Part shown: in pieces, positions 1 to 8,183 of the stretch
How the letters are laid out: each line of letters opens with the position of its first letter
How positions within the stretch are numbered: position 1 is the first letter of the stretch
Assembly: GCF_900177415.1 (NCBI RefSeq)
Contig: NZ_FXAF01000011.1
Span: forward strand, 992,001-1,056,000
Direction of reading: 5' to 3'
DNA length: 64,000 bases
Source of the DNA: Xaviernesmea oryzae
GTDB lineage: Bacteria; Pseudomonadota; Alphaproteobacteria; Rhizobiales; Rhizobiaceae
Translations under genes and position numbers: made by a program
The notes under the pieces: generated by a model
Databases searched by the model: none
What the model saw: only the letters and a program-made list of their open reading frames with translations
Told to the model about the DNA's origin: nothing

Positions 1-753
1 CTCGACGCGCGCCTTCTGCCGGCCGAACGCCGGTTGCTCGCAGAGCGGATCGAGGCGCGCGTGACGTCCCGCAAGCCGAGCTCCTACCTGACCGGCCACG
101 CATATATTCAGGGTGTGCGTTTCCTGGTGGATGAGCGGGTCATCGTGCCGCGCTCGCATATCGGCGAGATCCTGTTTTCGGAATATCTCGGCGAGACCGG
201 CTCATCCTACTTGCCCGACCCGTTGAGCGTCGAAAGCGCCGTCGACATCTGCACGGGTTCGGGGTGCCTTGCGGTGCTTGCCGCGAAATTCTTTCCGAAT
301 GCCGAGGTCGATGCCGTGGATCTTTCGCGCGATGCATTGGAAGTTGCCAGGCTCAATGTCGCGGAACATGACGTCGAAGATCAGGTGACCCTTCATCAAG
401 GCGACCTCTTCGCCCCGCTCGGAAAGAAGAAATACGACCTGATCATCACCAATCCGCCCTATGTCGACCATGAGGCGATGGAGGGCTTTCCGGAGGAGTT
501 CCAGGCGGAGCCGGCAATGGCCTTCGACGGCGGCGTGGACGGCCTCGATATCGTCCGCCGCCTGCTTGCGGAGGCGCCGAAGCACCTCAATCCCGGCGGC
601 GGGATGATCTGCGAGATCGGCTCCGGCCGCGAAATCCTCGAAGAGGAATTCCCCGATCTCGACTTCATGTGGCTGGAAACGGCAGAATCGCAGGACGCGG
701 TCTTCTGGATCGGCGCCGAAGCGCTGGGCGTGAGCGACCAGAAGAGGAGATGA
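1..753 (+). CDS. prmB: Ribosomal protein L3 glutamine methyltransferase, 5' end cut by window
   Basis: The reading frame is open from the first base, so the N-terminal part of the protein (a few dozen residues) lies outside the window. The visible part has an SAM-binding motif (VDICTGSGCLAVLA) and the catalytic NPPY motif (IITNPPYVDHEAM) of the HemK family. The segment YLTGHAYIQGVRFLVDERVIVPRS resembles PrmB, which methylates the glutamine of ribosomal protein L3, more than PrmC, which acts on release factors; that choice is inferred from motif style. The gene ends with TGA and is convergent with clpS, 21 bp away. Confidence 0.85.
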   Translation, partial: LDARLLPAERRLLAERIEARVTSRKPSSYLTGHAYIQGVRFLVDERVIVPRSHIGEILFSEYLGETGSSYLPDPLSVESAVDICTGSGCLAVLAAKFFPNAEVDAVDLSRDALEVARLNVAEHDVEDQVTLHQGDLFAPLGKKKYDLIITNPPYVDHEAMEGFPEEFQAEPAMAFDGGVDGLDIVRRLLAEAPKHLNPGGGMICEIGSGREILEEEFPDLDFMWLETAESQDAVFWIGAEALGVSDQKRR

Positions 754-1585
754 GCCGTCTTCCTCCGGCTCGCCCTACTCTTCCGGCTCTGTGGTGAACA
801 TCAGCGGAAAACCGGCCTCCTTGGCGAGGTCGATCGCTTCCTTGGCCTTGGTCTCGGCAATATCCTTGGCGCACACGACGACCACCGACGTGCCCATGCG
901 GTGGGCGGTCATCATCACGCGGTAGCCGGTCTCCTCGCTCATGCGGAACACGGCCTTCAGCACCATGATGACGAATTCGCGCGGCGTATAGTCGTCGTTC
1001 ACCAGGATGACCTTGTAGAGCTTCGGCCGCTCCAGCTTGGGCTTGGTGATCGTCTTCGGTTTTAGGGTGGTGTCTTCGCTCATGGCGTTTCGCCTCCTGA
1101 TGACGGCGTCCGACATTGGGCTTTCCGGTTATATCGCACTGCAACCGGAACATTTCAAGCGACTGCGCGATATGAACGCCGGACCAATCGGCCGACAGGA
1201 GGACGCATTCACGGCCCTTTGCGCGGATGATCGAAGCTGCCTGCTTATCGAAGGTGGCAAAGGTGTCACCACCGAGCTTGCGGCCTTCGAACTCGATCAC
1301 GCCATCCGCGAAATCGCCGCCAGCTTCCAGGAACGCGAGACCGGCTTCGATGGCTTCACGATTGCAAGAGACCCTACCATCATTGACGAGGCTGCGGAGG
1401 GAAGAGGCAATATCTGCCGCGTCCAGTCTGTAGCTTCGTGACAGAACCCAAACAAATTCACAAATCGCTTGAAGCGGCAAGGCAATGCTGTCGATCTGAG
1501 CGAGATAGCGCCGTGCCAGATAGGACTGCTTGACATCATCATCGAGCACAGCGCGCAACAAAAGGTTGGTATCGGCGACGATCAC
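665..1585 (-). CDS. PIN-domain (VapC-type) toxin with run-on 3' end
   Basis: The first roughly 140 codons encode a PIN-domain ribonuclease: MIVADTNLLLRAVL with the first catalytic Asp, then CEFVWVLSRSYRL, DFADGVIEFEGRKLGG and FATFDK, which supply the remaining acidic residues. Such toxins are normally 125-145 residues, but this frame has no stop there. It continues for 306 codons, over all of clpS in another frame and into the antisense of the prmB end. The GTG start overlaps the antitoxin stop (GTGA). I read the C-terminal 160 codons as non-native, caused by a lost stop or a small indel; the true functional end is probably near 1150. Confidence 0.6.
   Translation of the reverse strand: MIVADTNLLLRAVLDDDVKQSYLARRYLAQIDSIALPLQAICEFVWVLSRSYRLDAADIASSLRSLVNDGRVSCNREAIEAGLAFLEAGGDFADGVIEFEGRKLGGDTFATFDKQAASIIRAKGRECVLLSADWSGVHIAQSLEMFRLQCDITGKPNVGRRHQEAKRHERRHHPKTEDDHQAQAGAAEALQGHPGERRLYAARIRHHGAEGRVPHERGDRLPRDDDRPPHGHVGGRRVRQGYCRDQGQGSDRPRQGGRFSADVHHRAGRVGRAGGRRLISSSGRSRPALRRRSRRPRPAILPFPAT
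775..1083 (-). CDS. clpS: ATP-dependent Clp protease adaptor ClpS
   Basis: A 102-residue protein with the ClpS core KLYKVILVNDDYTPREFV, which binds N-degron substrates and delivers them to ClpAP. The N-terminal tail (MSEDTTLKPKTITKPK) is polar and flexible, as usual for the family. The chosen ATG has an AGGAGG ribosome-binding site 9 bp upstream; an upstream in-frame start would add 11 residues without a better site. The whole gene sits inside the run-on frame of the upstream PIN-domain toxin, on the same strand but in another frame, so toxin transcription or translation could affect it. Confidence 0.93.
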   Translation of the reverse strand: MSEDTTLKPKTITKPKLERPKLYKVILVNDDYTPREFVIMVLKAVFRMSEETGYRVMMTAHRMGTSVVVVCAKDIAETKAKEAIDLAKEAGFPLMFTTEPEE

Positions 1586-1863
1586 CTCTCGCCTGCCCAG
1601 GCTTTTTTGATCTCTTCGTTGATCTCATCAATGGTCAAGTGGATATTATGCTTGTTTTTCAAGCTGCCAAAAAACTTTTCCAATCCGCCGGGCTGCTGGC
1701 CCTTAACCGGGGCTGACTCCCGGCTTTTCACGGCTGACAGCTCCAGCTTTCCGTCAGGGCGCTCGACGACGTCGATCTGATCGCCCGGATGGATATCGAG
1801 ATGCTTCAGCACATCCTTCGTGAGCGTTATATCGCCCTTGGGCGTCACCGTAAAAACCGTCAT
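1582..1863 (-). CDS. AbrB/MazE-like antitoxin of the vapBC pair
   Basis: A 93-residue protein whose N-terminus (MTVFTVTPKGDITLTKDVLKHLDI, then PGDQIDVVERPDGKLEL) is a SpoVT/AbrB swapped-hairpin DNA-binding domain. The C-terminal part (LTIDEINEEIKKAWAGER) is a typical antitoxin tail that would thread into the toxin. The ATG has an AAGGAG site 7 bp upstream; an upstream in-frame start at 1989 lacks one and would cover the promoter. It overlaps the toxin start by 4 bp, the usual layout of a type II toxin-antitoxin operon, and is expected to repress its own promoter. Confidence 0.82.
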   Translation of the reverse strand: MTVFTVTPKGDITLTKDVLKHLDIHPGDQIDVVERPDGKLELSAVKSRESAPVKGQQPGGLEKFFGSLKNKHNIHLTIDEINEEIKKAWAGER

Positions 1864-1882
1864 AGTCAGCTCCTTGCCCAAT

Positions 1883-1914
1883 AAAATAAGTCCAAACAGC
1901 CTTGTCAGCAAGGC
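1883..1914 (-). promoter_or_regulatory. Probable vapBC promoter and operator
   Basis: On the minus strand TTGCTG (1911-1906) and TATTTT (1888-1883) are separated by 17 bp and lie just upstream of the antitoxin ribosome-binding site. A perfect dyad GCCTTG-TCAG-CAAGGC (1899-1914) overlaps the -35 box, a fitting place for autorepression by the AbrB-type antitoxin. The promoter assignment is by inspection only. Confidence 0.45.
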
Positions 1915-2024
1915 GGTGACTTCCCAAGCCTTGCGTTCGCATAAACCGCGCCAAGCCTTGACCGCCCCGGCACTTTCCCCCATAGCCACAGCAACGAAAA
2001 TTCAAAGATACAGGGTCCGGACCC

Positions 2025-3128
2025 ATGGGTTTCAAATGCGGTATCGTGGGCCTGCCGAATGTCGGCAAGTCCACGCTCTTCAATGCGCTCACCAAGACGG
2101 CTGCGGCGCAGGCAGCCAACTATCCCTTCTGCACGATCGAGCCGAATACCGGCGAGGTGGCGGTGCCCGATCCGCGCATGAAGAAGCTTGCCGATATCGC
2201 CAAATCGAAGGAGATCATCCCCACCCGCATCTCCTTCGTGGACATTGCCGGCCTGGTGCGCGGTGCCTCGAAGGGTGAAGGCCTCGGCAACCAGTTCCTC
2301 GCCAATATCCGCGAGGTGGACGCCATCGTCCACGTGCTGCGCTGCTTCGAGGACGACGACATCACCCATGTGGAAGGCAAGATCGATCCGGTCGCCGACG
2401 CCGAGACGATCGAGACCGAGCTGATGCTGGCCGACCTCGAAAGCCTGGAACGCCGCACCGAACAGACGCGCAAGCGCGCCACCGGCAAGGACAAGGATTC
2501 GATGGCGGCGCTGCCGATCATGGAGGCCTCGCTGAAGCTCCTGCAGGAGGGCAAGCCGGTCCGCACGCTCCTGCCGAAACTGGACGCCGAGGAGACCCGC
2601 ATCCTGCAGGGCCTGAACCTGCTGACGGCCCATCCGGTGCTTTACGTCTGCAACGTCGCGGAAGCCGATGCTTCGACCGGCAACCAATATACCGAAGCGG
2701 TCGCCAGGATGGCGAAGGAGCAGAACGCCGAAACGGTCATCATCTCGGCCGCGATAGAATCCGAAGTCGCCCAGCTCCCCGACGAGGAGGCCAAGGAATT
2801 CCTCTCCGCGCTCGGATTGGAAGAAGCCGGCCTCGACCGCCTGATCCGCGCCGGCTACAAGCTGCTCGACCTCATCACCTATTTCACGGTCGGCCCGAAG
2901 GAAACGCGCGCCTGGACGATCGAGCGCGGCACCAAGGCGCCGCAGGCGGCCGGCGTCATCCATTCGGATTTCGAACGCGGCTTCATCCGCGCCAACACGA
3001 TCGCCTATGACGATTTCATCGCCTACAACGGCGAGACGGGGGCGAAGGAAGCAGGCAAGGCACGTGACGAAGGCAAGGAATATGTCGTCAACGACGGCGA
3101 CGTCATCCACTTCCGCTTCAACACCTGA
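2025..3128 (+). CDS. ychF: Redox/stress-linked OBG-family ATPase YchF
   Basis: A 367-residue protein, the normal YchF length. It begins with MGFKCGIVGLPNVGKSTLFNAL (Walker A, GLPNVGKS), has DIAGLVRGASKGEGLGNQFL as the G3/switch region, and NVAEAD in place of the NKxD specificity loop, which is why YchF prefers ATP to GTP. The C-terminal TGS domain contains TRAWTIERGTKAPQAAGVIHSDFERGFIRA. YchF binds ribosomes and acts in stress responses. It is transcribed away from the vapBC pair. Confidence 0.96.
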   Translation: MGFKCGIVGLPNVGKSTLFNALTKTAAAQAANYPFCTIEPNTGEVAVPDPRMKKLADIAKSKEIIPTRISFVDIAGLVRGASKGEGLGNQFLANIREVDAIVHVLRCFEDDDITHVEGKIDPVADAETIETELMLADLESLERRTEQTRKRATGKDKDSMAALPIMEASLKLLQEGKPVRTLLPKLDAEETRILQGLNLLTAHPVLYVCNVAEADASTGNQYTEAVARMAKEQNAETVIISAAIESEVAQLPDEEAKEFLSALGLEEAGLDRLIRAGYKLLDLITYFTVGPKETRAWTIERGTKAPQAAGVIHSDFERGFIRANTIAYDDFIAYNGETGAKEAGKARDEGKEYVVNDGDVIHFRFNT

Positions 3129-3194
3129 ACCACGCATGTCGCGCAAGAGTGTGCAGCGGTTTTGCGATGACGACATGCGCAAACAAGAACCTGA

Positions 3195-3217
3195 AGCGTG
3201 GCGCATCGCGCCACGCT
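3195..3217. repeat. Perfect 10-bp-stem hairpin between ychF and maoC
   Basis: AGCGTGGCGC and GCGCCACGCT are exact inverse complements around a 3-base loop (ATC). It lies 66 bp after the ychF stop and 16 bp before the MaoC start. There is no T-run on either side, so it is not a normal intrinsic terminator. It could be a transcript-stabilising hairpin or a short dispersed palindrome. Confidence 0.6.
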
Positions 3218-3232
3218 CTGGCGGGAGGCCAC

Positions 3233-3703
3233 ATGACGGAAAATGGCTATTGCTTCGAGGATTTCGCGCCGGGCCGGGTTTTCCCGCTCGCATCGAAACG
3301 CGTCACGGCTGAGGAAATCGTCGAATTCGCCGCCGAGTTCGATCCGCAGCCCATGCATCTCGACGAGGCGGCCGGCAAGGCAAGCATCCTCGGCGGACTG
3401 TCTGCCTCCGGGTGGCATACGGCGAGCATGTTCATGCGCATGATGTTCGACGGCTGGCTGTCGCGCTCGTCGTCCGAAGGTTCGCCCGGCATCGAGTTCA
3501 TGGAATGGAAGAAGCCGGTGCTGGCCGGCGACACGCTGTCCGGCCGCTCGACCGTGCTGGAAGCCCGCCCGCTGCGCTCCCGCCCCGGCATCGGCCTGGT
3601 GAAATTCCTGCATGAGGTCGAGAACCAGCGCGGCGAAGTGGTGATGCGCGGCGAAAACCCGATCATGATGCGCCTGCGCGAAGCCCGCGAGAATGCCGCA
3701 TGA
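3233..3703 (+). CDS. MaoC-family dehydratase (first of two)
   Basis: A 156-residue single hot-dog-fold protein. The hydratase-2 motif is visible as FAAEFDPQPMHLDEAAGKASILGGLSASGWHT, where the Asp/His pair would hydrate or dehydrate enoyl-type thioesters. The ATG has GGGAGG 4 bp upstream; an in-frame start at 3149 would run through the hairpin. Its last 4 bp overlap the next MaoC gene (ATGA), so the two are co-translated and may form a heterodimer. The acyl substrate cannot be told from the sequence. Confidence 0.88.
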   Translation: MTENGYCFEDFAPGRVFPLASKRVTAEEIVEFAAEFDPQPMHLDEAAGKASILGGLSASGWHTASMFMRMMFDGWLSRSSSEGSPGIEFMEWKKPVLAGDTLSGRSTVLEARPLRSRPGIGLVKFLHEVENQRGEVVMRGENPIMMRLREARENAA

Positions 3704-4167
3704 GACTGATCGAACTCTCTCCGCCCGGCAGGAAGATCACCACCGGTACCCTGCTCTTCACCGCCGAGGATATCGTCCGCTTCGCCAGGAAATTCGACCC
3801 TCAGCCCTTCCATGTGGATGCGGAAGCGGCGAAGAACTACGTCTTCGGCGGGCTCTGCGCGTCGGGCTGGCACACCTGCGCCGGCTGGATGAAGACTTAC
3901 ATCGCCTATTGGCGGCAGGAAGTGGCGCGGCTCGAAAGCGAGGGCATTGCGGCACCGAAGCTCGGGCCTTCAGCCGGCTTCAAGAAGCTGCAATGGCTGA
4001 AACCCGTCTATGCCGGCGACAGCATCACCTATTCCGTCACCCTGACCGAAAGCCGGCCCCTCGCCTCCCGCCCCGGCACCTGGATCAACATGACCGTCTG
4101 CGACGGCGTGAACCAGCATGGCGACATGGTGATGCGTTACGAGGGTACGGTGCTCGAATTCGAGTGA
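3700..4167 (+). CDS. MaoC-family dehydratase (second of two)
   Basis: A 155-residue homologue of the preceding gene, with the same motif order: FARKFDPQPFHVDAEAAKNYVFGGLCASGWHT, then SAGFKKLQWLKPVYAGDSI and SRPGTWINM. The catalytic Asp and His are kept, so both copies look active. The ATGA overlap shows translational coupling. Adjacent single-domain pairs like this are common in Rhizobiaceae; the pathway is unknown. Confidence 0.88.
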   Translation: MRLIELSPPGRKITTGTLLFTAEDIVRFARKFDPQPFHVDAEAAKNYVFGGLCASGWHTCAGWMKTYIAYWRQEVARLESEGIAAPKLGPSAGFKKLQWLKPVYAGDSITYSVTLTESRPLASRPGTWINMTVCDGVNQHGDMVMRYEGTVLEFE

Positions 4168-4201
4168 GGCAGGCGCTCTCCCTGCTCTCAGGCTGAAAGT
4201 C

Positions 4202-4296
4202 TCGAAAACTCCGATCGTCATGCTCGGGCCTGTCCAAGCATCTGCAAACCTTTGACGTTTATAGATCCTCGGCACAAGGCCGAGGATGACGCCGAG
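4202..4296. repeat. Dispersed palindromic repeat, copy 1
   Basis: About 95 bp containing two imperfect palindromes, ATGCTCGGGCCTGTCCAAGCAT and ATCCTCGGCACAAGGCCGAGGAT, joined by TCTGCAAACCTTTGACGTTTATAG. The same element, about 90 percent identical by eye, recurs in inverted orientation at 13367-13463. Short frames over it encode a KRQRFADA-type peptide that I regard as spurious. It lies between the second MaoC gene and apt, which converge on it. Confidence 0.85.
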
Positions 4297-4345
4297 TAAA
4301 AAGCGAGGCTCTCACAAGCGAAGGCAGACATGCCCTGCCCCGCCC

Positions 4346-4885
4346 TCAGTGACCGGCAAACTCCATCAGCGTCCGCACCTCGACGCCGAGCGCCTCCAGT
4401 TTCCTGCGCCCACCGAGGTCCGGCAGGTCGATGACGAAGCAGGCCGAGACGATCTCGGCGCCGAGCTGCCTCAGCAGCTTCACCGCCCCCTCCGCCGTAC
4501 CGCCGGTGGCGATGAGATCATCCGTCAGGATCACCTTCTCGCCGGGCTTCACGGCATCGACATGCATCTCCATTTCGTCGACGCCGTATTCCAGGCTGTA
4601 GGCGATGCGCACCGTGTCGTGCGGCAGCTTGCCCTTCTTGCGGATCGGCACGAAGCCGGCCGAGAGCTGATGGGCGAGCGCCCCGCCCAGGATGAAGCCG
4701 CGCGCCTCGATACCGGCGATCTTGTCGACCCCCAGGCCCGCATAGGGCTTCACCAGTTCGTCAACGGCCTGCCGGAAGGCCGCGGCATCCCCAAGCAGCG
4801 TGGTGATGTCGCGAAAGATGATGCCCGGCTTCGGATAGTCCGGGATGGAGCGGACGGAGGCGGCGAGATCGGTTCTGACAGACAT
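4346..4885 (-). CDS. apt: Adenine phosphoribosyltransferase
   Basis: A 179-residue type I phosphoribosyltransferase that makes AMP from adenine and PRPP in purine salvage. The PRPP-binding loop is VILTDDLIATGGTAEGAVKLL, and the N-terminal IPDYPKPGIIFRDITTLLGD and EARGFILGGALAHQ are typical Apt segments. It is transcribed on the minus strand from 4885, downstream of the bc1 operon terminator, so it probably has its own promoter. Confidence 0.95.
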   Translation of the reverse strand: MSVRTDLAASVRSIPDYPKPGIIFRDITTLLGDAAAFRQAVDELVKPYAGLGVDKIAGIEARGFILGGALAHQLSAGFVPIRKKGKLPHDTVRIAYSLEYGVDEMEMHVDAVKPGEKVILTDDLIATGGTAEGAVKLLRQLGAEIVSACFVIDLPDLGGRRKLEALGVEVRTLMEFAGH

Positions 4886-4951
4886 GGGGCCCCGACGAAA
4901 GTGGCGAACATGGAGAGAGGGAGCCTATCAAGTCAGGCCCGTTCTCCCAAC

Positions 4952-4980
4952 AAAAAAGGCGGCACCCGGGCCGCCTTTTT
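4952..4980 (-). terminator. Terminator of the petABC operon (bidirectional)
   Basis: GGCGGC and GCCGCC form a stem extended by flanking A5 and T5 around a 6-base loop. Read on the minus strand it follows the petC stop by 18 bp and ends in a U-run. The symmetric A/T tails could also stop transcription on the plus strand. Confidence 0.85.
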
Positions 4981-4998
4981 ATCTCTTGAGGCGAAGCC

Positions 4999-5883
4999 TC
5001 AGTGTTCCTTGCTGGCGTAGACCGACTTCTTCGTCAGGTAGATCAGGCCGGTGAAGATCACCAGGAAGACCATGACCATGAAACCGGTCCGCTTGCGCTC
5101 CTCCAGATGCGGCTCGGCGGCCCACATCAGGAAAGCAGCGACGTCCTTGGCATACTGGTCGACCGTCTGCGGACTGCCGTCGTCATAGGTCACCTGATCG
5201 TTGCTGATCGGCGGCGCCATGGCGAGTGCCGCCGCATTGGCAAAATAAGGATTGTAATGCGTACCCTCGGCAATCTCGACGCCCGCCGGAGGCTCGTGAT
5301 AGCCGGTCAGCAGCGAATAGATATAGTCCGGGCCGCCTTCCTGATACTGCGTGAAGATGTCGAAGACGAACTGCGGGAAACCGCGGGTAATGCCGCGCGC
5401 CTTGGCGAGCAGCGACATGTCCGGCGGAGCCGCCCCGTTGTTCGACGCGGCAGCGGCCTGCTCGTTCGGATAGGGCGACGGGAAGTGGTCGGAAGGCACC
5501 GCGGTGCGCTCGAACATTTCGCCGTCGTCGTTCGGGCCGTCCTGGACCTGGTAGTTGGCGGCGAAGGCCTTCACCTGCGCTTCCGAATAGCCGAGCCCTT
5601 CCAGGGTGCGGAAGGAGACGAGCGACATCGAGTGGCAGGCGGAACAGACTTCCGTATAGACCTTCAGGCCGCGCTGAAGCTGGCCCTTGTCGTAATGGCC
5701 GAACGGACCCGCAAAGCTCCAGTCGACATGTTTCGGATGCTGGATCGGATAGTGCGGCGTGCCGCCTTCCGCATGTTCTTCACCGGCGGGTGCAGCACCT
5801 TGATTTTCCTGCGCCATCGCCGAAGCGGCGCCGAGGCCTGCCACCAGGGCCAGCGACACGAGGCTTGCAACAAGCTTATTCAT
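4999..5883 (-). CDS. petC: Ubiquinol-cytochrome c reductase, cytochrome c1
   Basis: A 294-residue protein with a Sec signal peptide (MNKLVASLVSLALVAGLG, cleavage near AMAQE), a single heme c site VCSACHSM, and a C-terminal membrane anchor (FMVMVFLVIFTGLIYL) followed by a short positive tail. It passes electrons from the Rieske protein to soluble cytochrome c on the periplasmic side. The ATG at 5883 is preceded by AGAGGGA; a longer frame from 5925 would overlap petB and spoil the signal peptide. It is the last gene of petA-petB-petC, 28 bp after petB. Confidence 0.95.
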   Translation of the reverse strand: MNKLVASLVSLALVAGLGAASAMAQENQGAAPAGEEHAEGGTPHYPIQHPKHVDWSFAGPFGHYDKGQLQRGLKVYTEVCSACHSMSLVSFRTLEGLGYSEAQVKAFAANYQVQDGPNDDGEMFERTAVPSDHFPSPYPNEQAAAASNNGAAPPDMSLLAKARGITRGFPQFVFDIFTQYQEGGPDYIYSLLTGYHEPPAGVEIAEGTHYNPYFANAAALAMAPPISNDQVTYDDGSPQTVDQYAKDVAAFLMWAAEPHLEERKRTGFMVMVFLVIFTGLIYLTKKSVYASKEH

Positions 5884-5911
5884 TTTTCTAATCCCTCTCG
5901 GTCGGCAGGCA

Positions 5912-7201
5912 TCAGGCGCTGGCATGGCCAGGCTTGAGTTTTTCCATGTCGGACTTGTTCTTCTTTTCGAGAACCGCTTCCGTGATCGAGTTCGGAATGC
6001 GCCGCGGCGTCTCGAACAGGCCGAGCAGCGGCATGATCACCAGGAAGAAGCCGAAATAGTAGAGCGTACCGAGCTGCGACAGGATCACGTAGATGCCTTC
6101 CGCCGGCTGAGCGCCGAGCCAGCCGAGCATGATCGCGTTGGCGACGAACAGCCAGAAGAACAGCTTGTACCACGGACGGTAGACGGCAGAGCGGACCTTC
6201 GAGGTATCGAGCCAGGGCAGGAAGAACAGGATGATGATCGAACCGAACATCACCAGCACGCCGCCGAGCTTGGAATCGATCGGACCGACGTTGAACGTGA
6301 TGGCGCGCAGCATCGCGTAGAACGGCAGGTAATACCATTCCGGAACGATATGGGCCGGCGTCTTCAGCGGATTGGCCGGAATGTAGTTGTCCGGATGGCC
6401 GAGATAGTTCGGCATGTAGAAGATGAACCACGCATAGACGATCAGGAAGACCGAAACGCCGAGCGCGTCCTTCAGCGTCGCATAGGGCGTGAAGGCGACG
6501 GTATCCGTCTTGGTCTTCACTTCGACGCCGGTCGGGTTCGTCTGGCCGGTGACGTGCAGCGCCCAGATGTGCAGGACGACAACGCCGGCGATCATGAAGG
6601 GCAGCAGGTAATGGAGCGAGAAGAAGCGGTTGAGCGTCGGCTGATCGACGGCGAAGCCGCCGAGCAGGAACTGCTGGATCCACTCGCCCACCAGCGGGAA
6701 GGCGGAGAAGAAGCCGGTGATGACGGTCGCGCCCCAGAAGGACATCTGGCCCCAGGGCAGGACGTAGCCCATGAAGCCGGTCGCCATCATCAGCAGGTAG
6801 ATCACGACGCCGAGGATCCAGAGGATCTCGCGGGGCGCCTTGTAGGAGCCGTAATAGAGGCCGCGGGCGATGTGCAGGTAGACCGCGATGAAGAAGAACG
6901 AAGCGCCGTTGGCATGCATGTAGCGCAGCAGCCAGCCATGGTTCACGTCGCGCATGATCTTCTCGACGGAATTGAAGGCGACGCCCGTCGAAGCGGCGTA
7001 GTGCATCGCCAGCACCACGCCGGTAAGGATCTGCACCACCAGCATGACCGACAGCATGGCGCCGAAGGTGTAGGCGTAGTTCAGGTTGCGGGGAACGGGG
7101 TAGGAAACGAAACTGTCATGGATCATGCGCGGCAGCGGAAGCCGCGAATCGATCCACTTCTCGATGCCGGTCGATGGCTGGTATGTGGAATGACCGCTCA
7201 T
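5912..7201 (-). CDS. petB: Ubiquinol-cytochrome c reductase, cytochrome b
   Basis: A 429-residue polytopic membrane protein. The heme-b ligand region is visible (RYMHANGASFFFIAVYLHIARG and FFSLHYLLPF with VVLHIWALH), and so is the PEWY quinol-oxidation motif (IVPEWYYLPFYAML). It forms the quinol oxidation and reduction sites of complex III. It is separate from cytochrome c1, as in Rhizobium and unlike the fused fbcH of Bradyrhizobium. It follows petA by 14 bp. Confidence 0.97.
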   Translation of the reverse strand: MSGHSTYQPSTGIEKWIDSRLPLPRMIHDSFVSYPVPRNLNYAYTFGAMLSVMLVVQILTGVVLAMHYAASTGVAFNSVEKIMRDVNHGWLLRYMHANGASFFFIAVYLHIARGLYYGSYKAPREILWILGVVIYLLMMATGFMGYVLPWGQMSFWGATVITGFFSAFPLVGEWIQQFLLGGFAVDQPTLNRFFSLHYLLPFMIAGVVVLHIWALHVTGQTNPTGVEVKTKTDTVAFTPYATLKDALGVSVFLIVYAWFIFYMPNYLGHPDNYIPANPLKTPAHIVPEWYYLPFYAMLRAITFNVGPIDSKLGGVLVMFGSIIILFFLPWLDTSKVRSAVYRPWYKLFFWLFVANAIMLGWLGAQPAEGIYVILSQLGTLYYFGFFLVIMPLLGLFETPRRIPNSITEAVLEKKNKSDMEKLKPGHASA

Positions 7202-7215
7202 TGATATCTATCCCC

Positions 7216-7794
7216 TCACCCGATCGTGATCACTGTGTCGGACGTAAACGTGAAAGTCGGAATGGCGAGGTTCTGCGGCGCCGGCCCCTTACGGATACGG
7301 CCGGCCGTATCGTAATGCGAGCCATGGCAGGGACAGAACCATCCGCCGAAATCGCCGGACTGGCCGAGCGGAACGCAGCCCAGATGCGTGCAGGAGCCGA
7401 TCATGACGATCCAGTTTTCCTTGCCCTCGCCCGCCGAACGGTCGATGTCGGTCGCCTCGGCATCCGCCGGAAGGTTGGCGTTGCGGGCGACGGGGTCCTT
7501 GAGATCGGCCAGAGCGACCGCGTTCGCCTCTTCCACTTCCTGCTGCGTACGGTTGCGGATGAAGACCGGCTTGCCGCGCCACTTGACGGTCAGCGACATG
7601 CCCGGCTGGACTGCGGCAACATTCACTTCGATCGAGGCAAGCGCCAGCGTCGAGGCGTCCGGCCGCATTTGATCGATGAACGGCCAGGCGACCGATACCG
7701 CGCCGACAGCGCCGGCCATGCCGGTGGTCAGGTAAAGGAAATCACGGCGAGTAGGCTCGCCCAGTGTTTCGCTATGTGTCTCGTGCTCGCTCAC
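7216..7794 (-). CDS. petA: Ubiquinol-cytochrome c reductase, Rieske iron-sulfur subunit
   Basis: A 192-residue protein with a Tat-type N-terminus (TRRDFLYLTTGMAGAVGAVSVAW) that stays as a membrane anchor. The two [2Fe-2S] ligand boxes SCTHLGC and FCPCHGSHYD follow. It is the first gene of the bc1 operon. The start is GTG at 7794, with GAGAGGAAAG about 9 bp upstream. Confidence 0.96.
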   Translation of the reverse strand: MSEHETHSETLGEPTRRDFLYLTTGMAGAVGAVSVAWPFIDQMRPDASTLALASIEVNVAAVQPGMSLTVKWRGKPVFIRNRTQQEVEEANAVALADLKDPVARNANLPADAEATDIDRSAGEGKENWIVMIGSCTHLGCVPLGQSGDFGGWFCPCHGSHYDTAGRIRKGPAPQNLAIPTFTFTSDTVITIG

Positions 7795-8183
7795 GGTTCA
7801 ACTTTCCTCTCACGCATTCGCGAAAACCGCATAACCCCCGTTCCGGACGAATCTCATCTGAACACAATTAGAACACAGATTCCCCGGCAATCCGGCGCGT
7901 TCTATGCTTGATCGCAAAATATGTCCAGCCTTGGCAAGTGCCGGAAGCGAGTTTGTCGCGGGAAAACGCGAAGCGTTCCGGTGCTTCGGGAAAGACGCTG
8001 CGCAGAGCGTCGTGAAAGCGCTGCAGACCTCGTGTTTATCGCTGCAAAACCCGGGCCTTAGCGCGCAAATGCGGGGTTTGCGCCCTGCGCGTTAACCGCG
8101 CTGCCGCATGCCGCATTGCAACAAGCGGGGTCGCATGGTAGGCGAAACAAAGGACAGAAGGCGACCGATCCGGACAGGCCCGA
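7795..8183. other. Divergent intergenic region, no gene seen
   Basis: This 389-bp gap separates petA (minus) from the endonuclease-fold gene (plus) and must hold both promoters. I found no convincing coding frame, repeat or RNA gene, and no clear -35/-10 pair. Confidence 0.5.
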
